From Pelomonas sp. Root1237 (lineage in GTDB: Bacteria; Pseudomonadota; Gammaproteobacteria; Burkholderiales; Burkholderiaceae_C): a stretch of DNA of 64,000 nucleotides. Shown piece by piece: positions 47,753-56,952 of this stretch. The position numbers and the translations under genes are program-made. The stretch covers positions 838,773 to 902,772 of the forward strand of contig NZ_LMDK01000016.1 in NCBI RefSeq assembly GCF_001425055.1, read 5' to 3'. A model generated the notes under the pieces. That model worked only from the letters and a program-made list of their open reading frames with translations, did not search any database and was not told the DNA's origin. How positions within the stretch are numbered: the first letter of the stretch is position 1; each line of letters opens with the position of its first letter.

Positions 47753-49924
47753 GTGACATTGAAGCAAGCGCTGATTTCATTCGTGCTCGTGCTGACGGCT
47801 GCAACCCAAGTTGTTGCCGAAGGCTCCGCGGCGGCTTTCCCGCAGATGCTGAAGCCGGAGGCACAGCAGGCCAAGTCGGCCCATCTGGCTGCGGACCTGC
47901 TGTCTCGCTACCACTACCGACCCCTCTCGCTCGACGACGCGTTGTCGGCCAGGATCTTCGACCAGTATTTAAAGGCGCTCGATCCGGAGAAACTGTACTT
48001 CCTGCAGTCCGACATCGATCGCCTTTCAGGCGACCGCATCTTGCTCGACAACGCGATCCTGGCTGAGGATCTGCGGGTGCCGTTCGAGGTCTTCAACCTG
48101 TACGAACGCCGGGTGGCTGAGCGGCTGACCTATGGCCGCACCTTGCTCAAGAAGGGGTTCGATTTCGGGCAAGACGAATCTTTGACGGTCGAGCGCAAGG
48201 ATCAGCCTTGGCCTGCGACCGAAGCAGAGTCCCAAGACCTCTGGCGCAAGCGCGTCAAGAACGAGTGGTTGCGGCTCAAGCTTGCCGGCAGGGACGACCC
48301 GGCCATCGTGAAGATTCTCGACAAGCGCTACGAAAGCGCATCGAAGAACCTGGGCAAGATCACAAGCGCCGACGCCTTCCAGGCCTTCATGAATGCCTAC
48401 ACGATGGCGATCGACCCACACACGAACTACCTGGGACCGCGCGCCGCGGAAAACTTCGGCATCTCCATGCGACTGTCCCTGGTGGGCATCGGCGCGCTTC
48501 TGACGCAGATCGACGACTACGCCACCGTCCGGGAGCTGGTGCCAGGAGGGCCCGCGAGCCTGTCGGGCCAGTTGAAGGTCGGCGACCGTATCGTGGGCGT
48601 CGCGCAAGGCGCCACCGGCGCCATGGAGGATGTCGTCGGCAGGCGCCTTGACGACACGGTGGCGTTGATCCGGGGCATGAAGGGTTCGACGGTTCGGCTG
48701 GACGTCCTGCCGGCCGACAGCGGGCCCGATGCGCCGAACAGGACCGTCGTACTGGTCCGCAACACCATCACAGTGCAGGACAGCGCCGCCAAGGCCAAGA
48801 TCTATTCCGTCACGACGGGCGCTGGCAAGCGCCTGGTCGGTGTGATCACCCTGCCTTCGTTCTACGAGGATACCGACGCACTCAGAAAGGGCGACAAGGA
48901 CTACCGCGGCGCAGCGCACGACGTGGGCAAGCTGCTGTTCGACATGAAGGCCCAGAAAGTAGATGGCGTGTTGATCGACTTGCGCAATGACGGCGGCGGG
49001 TCGCTGCGCCAGGCGGTGAACCTGACGGGCATGTTCGTTGGCAAGTTGCCGGTCGTTCAGACCCGAGATGCAAGAGGCAACATCACTGTCGAGAAGAACG
49101 CCGAGGCTGGTTTGGCATGGAGCGGGCCGCTGGGCGTCCTGATCAACAGGGGCTCGGCTTCGGCGTCAGAAATCTTCGCCGCGGCGATCCAAGATTACGG
49201 TCGCGGCGTGATCATCGGCGAGGGCAGCTTCGGCAAGGGCACCGTCCAGACCCTCGCCAACCTCGACCAGATCGCCAAGAACGCAGCGCCGACGTACGGT
49301 GAACTGAAGTTCACCATCGCTCAGTTTTTTCGGGTGAATGGCGGGACGACCCAACTCCGTGGCGTGACGCCAGACATCCTCTTTCCGCAAACCAGCGACG
49401 ACACCGAGTTCGGAGAGTCGAGCTACGTCAATGCCCTGCCGTGGACCAACATTCGAGCCGTGGACTACTCGCCTGTGGGTGACGTCAAAACGCAGTTGCC
49501 CCGCCTGTTGGCTTGGCACGCAGCCCGCGTCGAGCACGCCCTTGACTTCCAGAACCTGCTGCAGGATGTGGCCAAGGCACAGGAGCGTCGCAAGAACAAC
49601 GTGATTTCGCTCAGTGAATCAGTTCGACGCAAAGAACGTGCTGCCTCGGAGAAGCGCCTGGCTGCCCAGCTGGGTGAAGCGGGAAGGGGCGCGAGCGGCA
49701 CGCTGGTCGACGACGGCTTGCAGTTCAACGAACGCCAGCTGGACAAGGATCTCGCCGCTGAGAAAACCCGGAAGACCATCAACGATGCGCTTCTTGACGA
49801 GGCTGTCAGTATCCTCTCCGACAGCGCAGCATTGAAGGAAGGCCAGACCCAAACAGCAGCGAGCGCTCTACCGATCCGTCCCCAGGTGGTCATGACCTTG
49901 CCGAACGTTTCCTCTGAGAAATAG
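47753..49924 (+). CDS. prc: tail-specific C-terminal processing protease (Prc/Tsp, S41)
   Basis: A 723-residue periplasmic protease from a GTG start (47753) with a signal peptide (ALISFVLVLTAATQVVAEG). The order of domains matches Prc: N-terminal helical domain, PDZ (about 240-325, LVPGGPASLSGQLKVGDRIV), then the S41 core. Catalytic Ser470 (NRGSASASEIFAAA) and Lys495 (SFGKGTVQT) are spaced as in E. coli Tsp, with Asp481 between them. C-terminal DUF3340-like helices follow. It degrades proteins with nonpolar C termini and regulates wall hydrolases. There are no operon partners; the 255-base gap upstream shows nothing else. Confidence 0.95.
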   Translation: MTLKQALISFVLVLTAATQVVAEGSAAAFPQMLKPEAQQAKSAHLAADLLSRYHYRPLSLDDALSARIFDQYLKALDPEKLYFLQSDIDRLSGDRILLDNAILAEDLRVPFEVFNLYERRVAERLTYGRTLLKKGFDFGQDESLTVERKDQPWPATEAESQDLWRKRVKNEWLRLKLAGRDDPAIVKILDKRYESASKNLGKITSADAFQAFMNAYTMAIDPHTNYLGPRAAENFGISMRLSLVGIGALLTQIDDYATVRELVPGGPASLSGQLKVGDRIVGVAQGATGAMEDVVGRRLDDTVALIRGMKGSTVRLDVLPADSGPDAPNRTVVLVRNTITVQDSAAKAKIYSVTTGAGKRLVGVITLPSFYEDTDALRKGDKDYRGAAHDVGKLLFDMKAQKVDGVLIDLRNDGGGSLRQAVNLTGMFVGKLPVVQTRDARGNITVEKNAEAGLAWSGPLGVLINRGSASASEIFAAAIQDYGRGVIIGEGSFGKGTVQTLANLDQIAKNAAPTYGELKFTIAQFFRVNGGTTQLRGVTPDILFPQTSDDTEFGESSYVNALPWTNIRAVDYSPVGDVKTQLPRLLAWHAARVEHALDFQNLLQDVAKAQERRKNNVISLSESVRRKERAASEKRLAAQLGEAGRGASGTLVDDGLQFNERQLDKDLAAEKTRKTINDALLDEAVSILSDSAALKEGQTQTAASALPIRPQVVMTLPNVSSEK

Positions 49925-50033
49925 CCGTTGGTGGCCGAGACCTGACCTGGAGGCGGCCACGTCGAGCGGCGCGCACATTGCCGGACTCGGTGGGGATCTT
50001 CACCCAAATGCGCACGACCCCAATCAGGTTGCC

Positions 50034-51296
50034 TCAAGGGTTCGCGCCCGACATCTCCATGATCAGTCGGGTCACGAGATAGAGCCGCGGGGCGATGGAG
50101 CGGATGTCGACGTACTCGGCATCGTTGGAATGGGCGCCAAAGCCCGTGAGACCCAGGCCTTCGATCACCGGTCCTCGGGCCTGCATCGCCGCGAAGGAGG
50201 CGTCCGTGCCGCCGCCCGTGGCAACCTCCGCCACCTGCATCGCCAGGCCCAGCTCCGCGTAGATGGCCTGGGCACGCTTGGCCAGCGCCCGTGAGGCCTC
50301 GGTGGCCTCCAGCGGCGGGCGGCGCACTTCGAACTTGAGCTGCACCTTGGCGTCGGCCAGGCGCCGCTGCTGCACGCGGCGCTGCAGTTCCTTCTCCAGG
50401 CGGTCGAAGTCCGCCACACGCAAGGCGCGCGCATCGGCCTGGGCCGTGGCCTGGGCCGGGATCACGTTGCGGTTGGTGCCGGCCTGGGCCATCGTCCAGT
50501 TCAGCTTCAGGCCCGTGGCCGGCTCTGACAAGTCCTGCATCTGCAGCAGTTGATGAGCCAGTTCCGTCAACGCGTTGACGCCACCCTCCGGCCTTGCGCC
50601 GGCGTGCGAGGAGCGGCCTTCCACGCTCAGATAGGCCGAGCCGATGCCGCTGGTCGCCAGGCGCACACCGCCCTGCGCGCCGGCGCCCTCGAAGGACAGC
50701 GTCATGTCCTGGTCAGCCGCGGTGCGCGTGATGGTCGCGCGCGAGCCCGGTGAGCTGATCTCCTCGTCGCCGTTGATCAATACGGTCAGCGTGCCGTAGT
50801 CGTCAATGCCCGCCTTCTGCAACAGCGCGATCACATGCAGGATGGTGGCCACGCCCTGCTTGTCGTCCGCGATGGCCAGGCCGTAGGCGCGTTCGCCCTC
50901 GATGCGAAAGGGCTGGTCCTTCAGCATGCCCTTCAGGTAGACGGTGTCCATGTGGGCGATGAGCAGCAGCTTCTTGCTTCCCCGCCCCTTGAACTGCGCC
51001 TTCACCATCTGGCCCTGACGCTCCGGCGTGTCCTCCATGCGGTACACCTCCGTGGGTTCGATCATCGACACCTCGCCGCCCAGGGCCTTGAGCTTCCCGG
51101 CGATCAGCCCGGCCACCGCGGCCAGGCCGTCCAGGTCCTTGCTGCCGGACTCGATCTCGACCAGCGCTCGCAAGGTCTCCAGCAGCGCGGGCTGCTCCTG
51201 CTTCGCCAGGTCCTGCAGTTGCTGGGACGTGGGCGCCGCCTGGGCCAGGGAAGCCGCCAGCAACGCGGCGGCGGCGATCAATGTACGAAGTTGCAT
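50034..51296 (-). CDS. exported M20-family metallopeptidase (glutamate carboxypeptidase type)
   Basis: A 420-residue protein with a signal peptide (IAAAALLAASLAQAAP). M20 metal ligands are seen in LLIAHMDTVYLKGMLK (His and Asp), GLAIADDKQGVATIL (bridging Asp), LINGDEEISSPGSRATI (the catalytic Glu pair) and a late FGAHSNDAEYVDI (His). The dimerisation domain begins near GSAYLSVEGRSSHAGARPEG. It resembles periplasmic carboxypeptidase G2-like enzymes that release C-terminal glutamate or related residues. It is divergent from the LysR gene across the structured element. Confidence 0.93.
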   Translation of the reverse strand: MQLRTLIAAAALLAASLAQAAPTSQQLQDLAKQEQPALLETLRALVEIESGSKDLDGLAAVAGLIAGKLKALGGEVSMIEPTEVYRMEDTPERQGQMVKAQFKGRGSKKLLLIAHMDTVYLKGMLKDQPFRIEGERAYGLAIADDKQGVATILHVIALLQKAGIDDYGTLTVLINGDEEISSPGSRATITRTAADQDMTLSFEGAGAQGGVRLATSGIGSAYLSVEGRSSHAGARPEGGVNALTELAHQLLQMQDLSEPATGLKLNWTMAQAGTNRNVIPAQATAQADARALRVADFDRLEKELQRRVQQRRLADAKVQLKFEVRRPPLEATEASRALAKRAQAIYAELGLAMQVAEVATGGGTDASFAAMQARGPVIEGLGLTGFGAHSNDAEYVDIRSIAPRLYLVTRLIMEMSGANP

Positions 51297-51390
51297 GTCG
51301 AGGACGTGGAGCTGGGACCGAGCGGACTGTGCCAGCGACCTTTCACAACGCCCATCGACAAGTTTTCCCCACCCTATGCAGTGATGTAAT

Positions 51391-51657
51391 AGGGCCTATT
51401 CGCGCTACGGCAATGGGTCGCGTTGTGACCAGAAGGGCTGCAGGCAAGTCGCAAACCGCAAGCCGTGTCATTACCCGGCGAGGATTTGCGACACAGCATC
51501 CGGCCTTTCTGGTCACAACCCTTCGGGAAGGTCCGTCGCCAGGGGCCACTCGGCGTTGCATCGCTGGCCCGCACGCGAGTGCGGGCGGCGCGCTGCGCCT
51601 TGATTGGCCACTGGCGACGGGCCTTCGCGACCCATTGCCGTAGTGCGAACAGGCCCT
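51391..51657. repeat. 267-bp branched inverted-repeat element (MITE-like or structured leader)
   Basis: The outer arms (51391-51422 and 51626-51657) are 32 bp with two mismatches, one of them G-T. They enclose two side-by-side hairpins: arms 51423-51436 with 51504-51518 (one bulge; an inner GTCGCAAA/TTTGCGAC pair), and arms 51528-51548 with 51605-51625 (two mismatches in 21; an inner GCCCGCAC/GTGCGGGC hairpin). The element ends three bases before the LysR start and lies between two divergent genes. No open frame of note. It could be a miniature transposable element or a three-way-junction RNA leader. Confidence 0.75.
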
Positions 51658-51660
51658 CCC

Positions 51661-52578
51661 ATGCGCTTTCGCTCGCCGTCGCTGGCCGAACTCCATGCCT
51701 TCGTCGCCGTGGCCGAGCTGGGCAGCTTCTCCGCCGCCTCGCAGCTGTTGTCCGTCACCCAGGGCGCAGTCAGCCGGGCGGTGCAGCGGCTCGAGTCGGA
51801 GCTGGGCCTGGCGCTGTTGGCGCGCGGCGGCGCCCAGGTCACCCCGACGCCCGAGGGCGCCAGCTACCTTGCCCGCATCAAGCCCGCCCTGGACATGCTG
51901 GAACGGGCCGTTCCCTTGCACGCGGCGCCTGCCGGCCCGTCACTGCGCATGGCGCCCGTGCCGTCGCTGTACGCGCGCTGGCTGGTGCCGCGGCTGCCGG
52001 CGTTGCAAGCGCAGCATGCGCAGCTCAAGCTCGAGTTCCGCCGCTGGCGCCACGACGACCGCTTCGAGCGCGACGACGTCGACTGCTGGATCAACCCCAA
52101 GCCAAGCGCACACAGCCGCTGGCCCGAAGGCGTCGTCGCGCAATACCTGCTCGGGCGCGAACTGGTCCCCGTGTGCCGCCCCTCGCGCGCTGCCCGGCTG
52201 ACCCGGCCGCAAGACGTGCTGCAGCACCCGCTGCTGCACCACAGCGCCCATCCCGCCGACTGGGCGCTCTGGCTCAAGGCCCAGGGCGTGCAGGCGAGCC
52301 AGCCCCAACTGGCCTCGGGCTTCGACCTGGCCGCTGCACTGATCGAGGCCGTCGTCGCCGACATGGGCATCGCGGTCGTGCAGCTCTGCCTCATCGAAAG
52401 GGAGCTGGCCGCCGGGCAGCTCGTCGTGCCGTTCAGCGGCTGGGTGTCGTCGGGGCGCGGCTTTTACCTCTGCCGGCGGGCCGACCGGGAAGGCTCTTCC
52501 GAGCTCCATGCATTCGCGCAATGGGCGGTGGCCGAGAGCCGGCGCTGGCGGCGCCAGGCCTTGGCCGCGCTCGACTGA
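51661..52578 (+). CDS. LysR-family transcriptional regulator
   Basis: A 305-residue regulator from the ATG at 51661. The N-terminal HTH (about 6-65) reads LGSFSAASQLLSVTQGAVSR followed by AVQRLESELG, and the substrate-binding domain follows (SLRMAPVPSLYARWLVPRLP, VVADMGIAVVQLCLIERELA). It belongs to the GcvA/AmpR-like group by its short N terminus. Its last 60 codons and the next 35 bases are duplicated at 61165-61365. The target could be the divergent M20 gene or genes downstream; neither is proven. Confidence 0.92.
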   Translation: MRFRSPSLAELHAFVAVAELGSFSAASQLLSVTQGAVSRAVQRLESELGLALLARGGAQVTPTPEGASYLARIKPALDMLERAVPLHAAPAGPSLRMAPVPSLYARWLVPRLPALQAQHAQLKLEFRRWRHDDRFERDDVDCWINPKPSAHSRWPEGVVAQYLLGRELVPVCRPSRAARLTRPQDVLQHPLLHHSAHPADWALWLKAQGVQASQPQLASGFDLAAALIEAVVADMGIAVVQLCLIERELAAGQLVVPFSGWVSSGRGFYLCRRADREGSSELHAFAQWAVAESRRWRRQALAALD

Positions 52579-52615
52579 CGGTCAATACACGAGAGAGAAG
52601 GTGACGTAACCCTCG
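52401..52615 (+). repeat. left direct repeat flanking the wsp region
   Basis: This covers the last part of the LysR gene and the ending of the small gene. It matches 61165-61365 in the same orientation, with runs such as GGGCCGACCGGGAAGGCTC shared exactly, and the run from TACACGAGAGAG through GAAGGTGACGTA. The right copy has a 15-base deletion, a one-base deletion and scattered substitutions. Confidence 0.8.
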
Positions 52616-52620
52616 TCCCG
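52579..52620 (-). pseudogene. 3' remnant of the small gene found whole at 61330-61578
   Basis: Read on the minus strand these bases encode the ending DEGYVTFSLVY and a stop, the same as the C terminus of the small gene at 61330 (GEGYVTFSLVY). No upstream part is present; the wspR stop follows at 52631. It is a truncated leftover at the left edge of the wsp region. Confidence 0.7.
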
Positions 52621-52630
52621 CGGCGGTCCA

Positions 52631-53665
52631 TCAATGACTGCGCTCCTGCATCACGGCGCGGTTCTTCCCGCCTCGCTTGGCCTCGTAGAGTGCCTTGTCC
52701 GCGGCTTCGATGAGTTCAAGGGATGAGCCACCGCGCTGCGGGATCATCGAGGCGCCGCCGATGCACACCGTGAGGTGTCGGGCGGGCGCCGAATCGCCCG
52801 GCGCCAGTTCAAGGTCCTGCACGGCCAGGCGAAGTTTTTCGGCCATGAAACTGGCCCCGGCCGCCGGCGTGGTCGTCATGACCAGCGCGAACTCCTCGCC
52901 ACCGTAGCGCGCCACGAGATCGGTCGAGCGGTTGGCATTCAGGTGCAAGGTGCCTGCCACCTTCTGCAAGGCCTCGTCGCCGGCCGGGTGGCCGTAGGTG
53001 TCGTTGTACTGCTTGAAATCGTCGATATCGACCATCAGCACGGAGAGCGTGCTCTGGTCGCGCAGCGCCCGGCTCCATTCCATCTGGATGTGCTCGTTGA
53101 AGCGGCGCCGGTTGCTGATCTCGGTGAGCCCGTCCACGTAGGTCAACCGCTGCAGCTCGATGTTCAACTCCGTCAGCTGCTGCTGGCTCTCGCGCAGGGC
53201 CCGGTACGCCTCGTCGCGCTGCAACTGGATCGAATACCCCCTGGAGTGGTAACGGATGCGCGCCACCAGCTCGACCTGGCTCGGCAGCTTGACGAGATAG
53301 TCGTTGGCACCGGCCTCGAAGGCTTCGCTTTTCACCGCCGGGTCCTCGGTGGTCGACAGCACCACGATCGGGATGTCCATGGTGGCCGCGTTGGCGCGGT
53401 AGCGGCGAACCAGCGTCAGGCCGTCGATGCCGGGCATGACCAGATCCTGCAGGATCACCGTCGGCCCGATCTGCTCGGCCAAGGCGATCGCCTTCCCGGG
53501 ATCGGCGCAGTAGTGGAAATCGATGTCCGCGTGGCTCAGCAGCGCGCGGCGCACGGCCTCGCCGATCATCGCCTGGTCGTCGACCAGCAGCACCATGACG
53601 GGACGGCGCCTGGCCGCCGATGGCTTCGGGAGGTCGAGGCTCTTCATATCAAGGTCGATCATCAT
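52631..53665 (-). CDS. wspR: response regulator-diguanylate cyclase WspR
   Basis: A 344-residue output protein of the Wsp system. The receiver domain (about 23-140) has Asp29-Asp30, phosphoacceptor Asp74 (ILQDLVMPG) and Lys126. A helical linker follows (about 145-175). The cyclase domain (about 176-344) has VDIDDFKQYNDTYGH, GGEEF (255-259), and the I-site RSTD just ahead of it (246-249), so it is expected to be active and product-inhibited. It makes c-di-GMP when phosphorylated by WspE. It overlaps wspF by 17 bases and is the last gene of the operon. Confidence 0.96.
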   Translation of the reverse strand: MMIDLDMKSLDLPKPSAARRRPVMVLLVDDQAMIGEAVRRALLSHADIDFHYCADPGKAIALAEQIGPTVILQDLVMPGIDGLTLVRRYRANAATMDIPIVVLSTTEDPAVKSEAFEAGANDYLVKLPSQVELVARIRYHSRGYSIQLQRDEAYRALRESQQQLTELNIELQRLTYVDGLTEISNRRRFNEHIQMEWSRALRDQSTLSVLMVDIDDFKQYNDTYGHPAGDEALQKVAGTLHLNANRSTDLVARYGGEEFALVMTTTPAAGASFMAEKLRLAVQDLELAPGDSAPARHLTVCIGGASMIPQRGGSSLELIEAADKALYEAKRGGKNRAVMQERSH

Positions 53666-54698
53666 GGCCTCCTGGTTCTGGTTGCATGGAAAGTGCAGCG
53701 CGCAGCCGCGGTGCGATCGCGTCGATGGGCAGGACGTCCACCGCAGCGTCCAGCGCCACGGCGGCCCTCGGCATGCCGTAGACGGCGCAACTCGCCTGGT
53801 CCTGCGCGATGGTGTGGTGCCCCTGGTCGCGCAGCGCCTTCAAACCGAGTGCGCCGTCGCGTCCCATGCCGGTCAACAGCACGCCGACGACGCCACCCCG
53901 CCACAGCGCACAGGCGCTGTGGAAGAACACGTCGACCGAGGGACGGTAGACGTACTCCCGCGGGATCGGCGTGTACGCCAGGCACCCGCCCGCCACAAGC
54001 CGCAGATGGTCGTTGGTGGCGGCGAGCAACACCACGCCCGCGGCGGGCCGGTCGCCTTCCGCGGCCACCCGCACCGGCAGCGTCGAATGCTGCCCGAGCC
54101 ACTGCGCCATGCCGGCGGCGAACTGCTCGTCCACATGCTGCACGATGACGACGGCACCCGGGAAATCTGCCGGCAGGCCGTGCAGCAAGGTGGCCAGCGC
54201 CGCCGGGCCACCCGCCGAGGCGCCGATGGCGATCAAGGGTTGCGGGCAGCTCTTGCGCGACCTCGCAGCGGACCGGGCAGCGTCGACCCGGGCCGGGGCG
54301 CTGTCGCCGATCAGCTTGCCGATGATCTCGATCTTCGCCAGCAGCGGTGCGGCGCCTGCGTGCGGGTCGGTGCCGGCCAGCGTCGGCGTGTCGACGACGT
54401 CGAGCGCGCCGTGGCCCATCGCGTCGAAGACGCGGGCGGTGTTGGCACCCATGTTGGAGGTGACGAGCAGGATGGCGCACGGCGTCTCGGCCATGATGCG
54501 CCGTGTCGCTTCGACCCCGTCGACCACCGGCATCAGCAGGTCCATCAGCACGAGGTCGGGCCGCTGTTCCGCGCAGCGCTGCACCGCCTGCGCGCCGTTC
54601 TCGGCCACCCAGATGACGCGGTGTTCCGGCCTCAGCGCCAGCACGCGCCGCAAGGCTTCCACGGCAAGCGGCAGGTCGTTGACGATGGCGATCTTCAT
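53649..54698 (-). CDS. wspF: CheB-type methylesterase WspF
   Basis: A 349-residue protein with an N-terminal receiver (phosphoacceptor Asp53, VLMDLLMPVVDG) and a C-terminal methylesterase domain with Ser161 (IGASAGGP), His188 (VQHVDEQF) and Asp281 (GMGRDGALG). It removes methyl groups from WspA and so dampens signalling; its loss in related bacteria locks the system on. It overlaps wspE by four bases and wspR by 17. Confidence 0.96.
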   Translation of the reverse strand: MKIAIVNDLPLAVEALRRVLALRPEHRVIWVAENGAQAVQRCAEQRPDLVLMDLLMPVVDGVEATRRIMAETPCAILLVTSNMGANTARVFDAMGHGALDVVDTPTLAGTDPHAGAAPLLAKIEIIGKLIGDSAPARVDAARSAARSRKSCPQPLIAIGASAGGPAALATLLHGLPADFPGAVVIVQHVDEQFAAGMAQWLGQHSTLPVRVAAEGDRPAAGVVLLAATNDHLRLVAGGCLAYTPIPREYVYRPSVDVFFHSACALWRGGVVGVLLTGMGRDGALGLKALRDQGHHTIAQDQASCAVYGMPRAAVALDAAVDVLPIDAIAPRLRAALSMQPEPGGHDDRP

Positions 54699-56878
54699 GT
54701 GACGACCGCCTCGCCGATCAGATCCACGGCCGCCTGCAGCAGCGTCTCGTCCTGAAAGCTGCCCTTGGTCAGGTAGTGGTTGGCCCCGGCTTCCAACCCG
54801 CGCCGGCGGTCCTCGTCGCGATCCTTGTACGACATGATCATCACCGGCAGCGACTTCAGGTTCGGATCCTTCCTGACCAGCGTGACCAGCTCGATGCCGT
54901 CCATGCGCGGCATGTCGATGTCGGTCACCAGCAGGTCGAAGTGGCCGGTGCGCACCGCATTCCAGCCATCCATGCCGTCGACGGCCACCTCGACGTCGAA
55001 GCCGTGCTGGGCCAGCAGCTTGCGTTCGAGTTCACGCACCGTCAGCGAGTCGTCGACCACCAGCACGCGCTTGCGCTTGCTCGCCCCGGCGGCGCCGGTG
55101 CCTGGCCGCACCTGGCTCAGCTGGCCGGAGGCAATCAGCTTCTGCACCGAGCGGATCATGTCCTCGATGTCGATGATGAGCACCGGCGATCCGTCCTCCA
55201 TCAGCGCGCCGGCGCTGACGTCCTTGACCTTGCCCAGGCGCGGGTCGAGCGCCTGCACCACCAGCTCGCATTCGCCGAGGAAACGGTCCACCACCAGGCC
55301 ATAGATGTCCTCGTGGTCGCCGACGACGAGGACCGACAAGTCGCCCGCCAAGGCCCGGGGCGCGTCCACCTGCAGCAACTGGTGCGCAGTGACCAGGCCG
55401 ACGCGTCGCCCGTCGACTTCGACGTGCTGCCGCCCCTCGAGCAGTTCGACCCGCTGTGGCGCTACTTTCAGGGCGCGGAAAATGCGCGCCAGCGGGAAGG
55501 CGTAGGGCTCGCCGCCGATGTGCACGAGCAGGGTGCGCACGACCGACAGCGTGAGCGGCAATTGCAGCTGGAAGCGCGTGCCCAGGCCCGGCTGCGTCGA
55601 CACGCGAACGCTGCCGCGCACCTGTTTGACCATGTCCTGCACGACGTCGAGCCCGACGCCCCGCCCGGAGACCTCGGTCACCCGCCGGCTGAGCGTGAAA
55701 CCCGGCAGGAACAGGAACTCCAGCAGCTCGGACTCCGACAGCTCGGCCGCGACCTCGGGCTTGGCGTGGCGGCGCTCGACGACGGCGCTGCGCAGTGCCT
55801 CCAAGGCGATGCCGCCGCCGTCATCGGACACGGTAATCTGCAACGCCCCGGCGCTGTGGCGCGCCTCGAGCCGCACGACGCCTTCCGCGGGTTTGCCCAC
55901 GGCATGTCGCTGCGCGGGCGATTCGATGCCATGGTCGAGCGCATTGCGCAGCAGGTGGCCAAGCGGTGCATCCAGCTTCTCGAGCACGTCGCGGTCCACC
56001 GGCGTCGCGGCACCGACGATGTCGAGCCTGACCTGCTTGCCCAGCGAACGCCCCAGGTCGCGCAGCATGCGGGGCATGGTTTGAACACCGTCGGCGAATG
56101 GCCGCATCCGACAGGCCACCGCCTCGTCGTACAACCGGCGCGAGAGGTCGGCCGAGCGCCGCTCGAAAGTTTCCAGATCGGCCAACCCCTGAGCCAACAG
56201 CTGCTCGCACTCAAGCATGCGGCGCCTGACCTCGGGCGGTGCGGCCCGCTCTTGCGCAGCCTCATGCTGAAGCCGCTTGAGCCGCAGCAGCGAGTTGGCG
56301 AAGGGCGTGAGCCACCTTGCGGCCACCAATGATTCGCCGGCCAGCCCGAGCAGCCGATTCAGGTTGTCGGCGGTGACGCGCACGACGCGGTCCGAGGCGT
56401 CGCGCACCGGCACCGCCGCGGGGGGCGCCACCGCTGCCTCCAGCACCGGCGCTGCCGCGTCGGGCGCCGGGTCGTCTTCGTCGCTGGCCAGCATCGCGGT
56501 CTTCAGGGCCTCGACGAAGGCCTTCACCTGCAGCGCGTCGCCAGGGTCCGTCCCGGCGGTCCGGCCCAGGCGCGCGAGCAGGTCCACACCCGCGAGCAAC
56601 GGGTCGATCTGACGTTGGCGCAGCCGCAACCGGCCCGTTTGAGCGGCGACGAAGCAGTCTTCCATCGCATGCGCCACTTCCACCGCGGCGCCAATGCCGA
56701 CGATGCTGGCGGCACCCTTGAGCGAATGGGCGGCGCGCATGCAGGACTCGAGCTGGTCGGCGGCGTCCGGACTGCGCTCCAGGGCCAGCAGTCCCTGCGT
56801 CAGCAACGGGGCGTGGTTCTCCACTTCGATGCGAAACAGGTCCAGCATCGACAGGTCGCTGAGATCGACGCTGCTCAT
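54695..56878 (-). CDS. wspE: hybrid CheA-type histidine kinase WspE
   Basis: A 727-residue protein. The N-terminal HPt domain has His51 (RAAHSLKGAASIVG). CheA dimerisation and ATPase domains follow (HLLRNALDHGIESPAQRHAV, DDGGGIALEAL, GRGVGLDVVQDM), then a CheW-like domain, and a C-terminal receiver (about 605-727) with Asp653 (LLVTDIDMPRMDG). It phosphorylates WspR and WspF. The gap to wspD (56879-56948) holds hairpins. Confidence 0.96.
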   Translation of the reverse strand: MSSVDLSDLSMLDLFRIEVENHAPLLTQGLLALERSPDAADQLESCMRAAHSLKGAASIVGIGAAVEVAHAMEDCFVAAQTGRLRLRQRQIDPLLAGVDLLARLGRTAGTDPGDALQVKAFVEALKTAMLASDEDDPAPDAAAPVLEAAVAPPAAVPVRDASDRVVRVTADNLNRLLGLAGESLVAARWLTPFANSLLRLKRLQHEAAQERAAPPEVRRRMLECEQLLAQGLADLETFERRSADLSRRLYDEAVACRMRPFADGVQTMPRMLRDLGRSLGKQVRLDIVGAATPVDRDVLEKLDAPLGHLLRNALDHGIESPAQRHAVGKPAEGVVRLEARHSAGALQITVSDDGGGIALEALRSAVVERRHAKPEVAAELSESELLEFLFLPGFTLSRRVTEVSGRGVGLDVVQDMVKQVRGSVRVSTQPGLGTRFQLQLPLTLSVVRTLLVHIGGEPYAFPLARIFRALKVAPQRVELLEGRQHVEVDGRRVGLVTAHQLLQVDAPRALAGDLSVLVVGDHEDIYGLVVDRFLGECELVVQALDPRLGKVKDVSAGALMEDGSPVLIIDIEDMIRSVQKLIASGQLSQVRPGTGAAGASKRKRVLVVDDSLTVRELERKLLAQHGFDVEVAVDGMDGWNAVRTGHFDLLVTDIDMPRMDGIELVTLVRKDPNLKSLPVMIMSYKDRDEDRRRGLEAGANHYLTKGSFQDETLLQAAVDLIGEAVVT

Positions 56879-56919
56879 TGGGGCTCCCTAGGCGCTGCGC
56901 GCCATCCCGCCAAGCGGGA

Positions 56920-56952
56920 ATGAGCCCCTTCGGGCGGCCGGGCGGGGCTCAT
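56920..56952 (-). repeat. intercistronic hairpin between wspD and wspE
   Basis: Arms ATGAGCCCC (56920-56928) and GGGGCTCAT (56944-56952) pair perfectly around a GC-rich loop, overlapping the wspD stop. A second short hairpin, TCCCGCCAAGCGGGA, lies at about 56905-56919. No T-run follows, so a role in RNA stability or spacing is more likely than termination. Confidence 0.6.
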
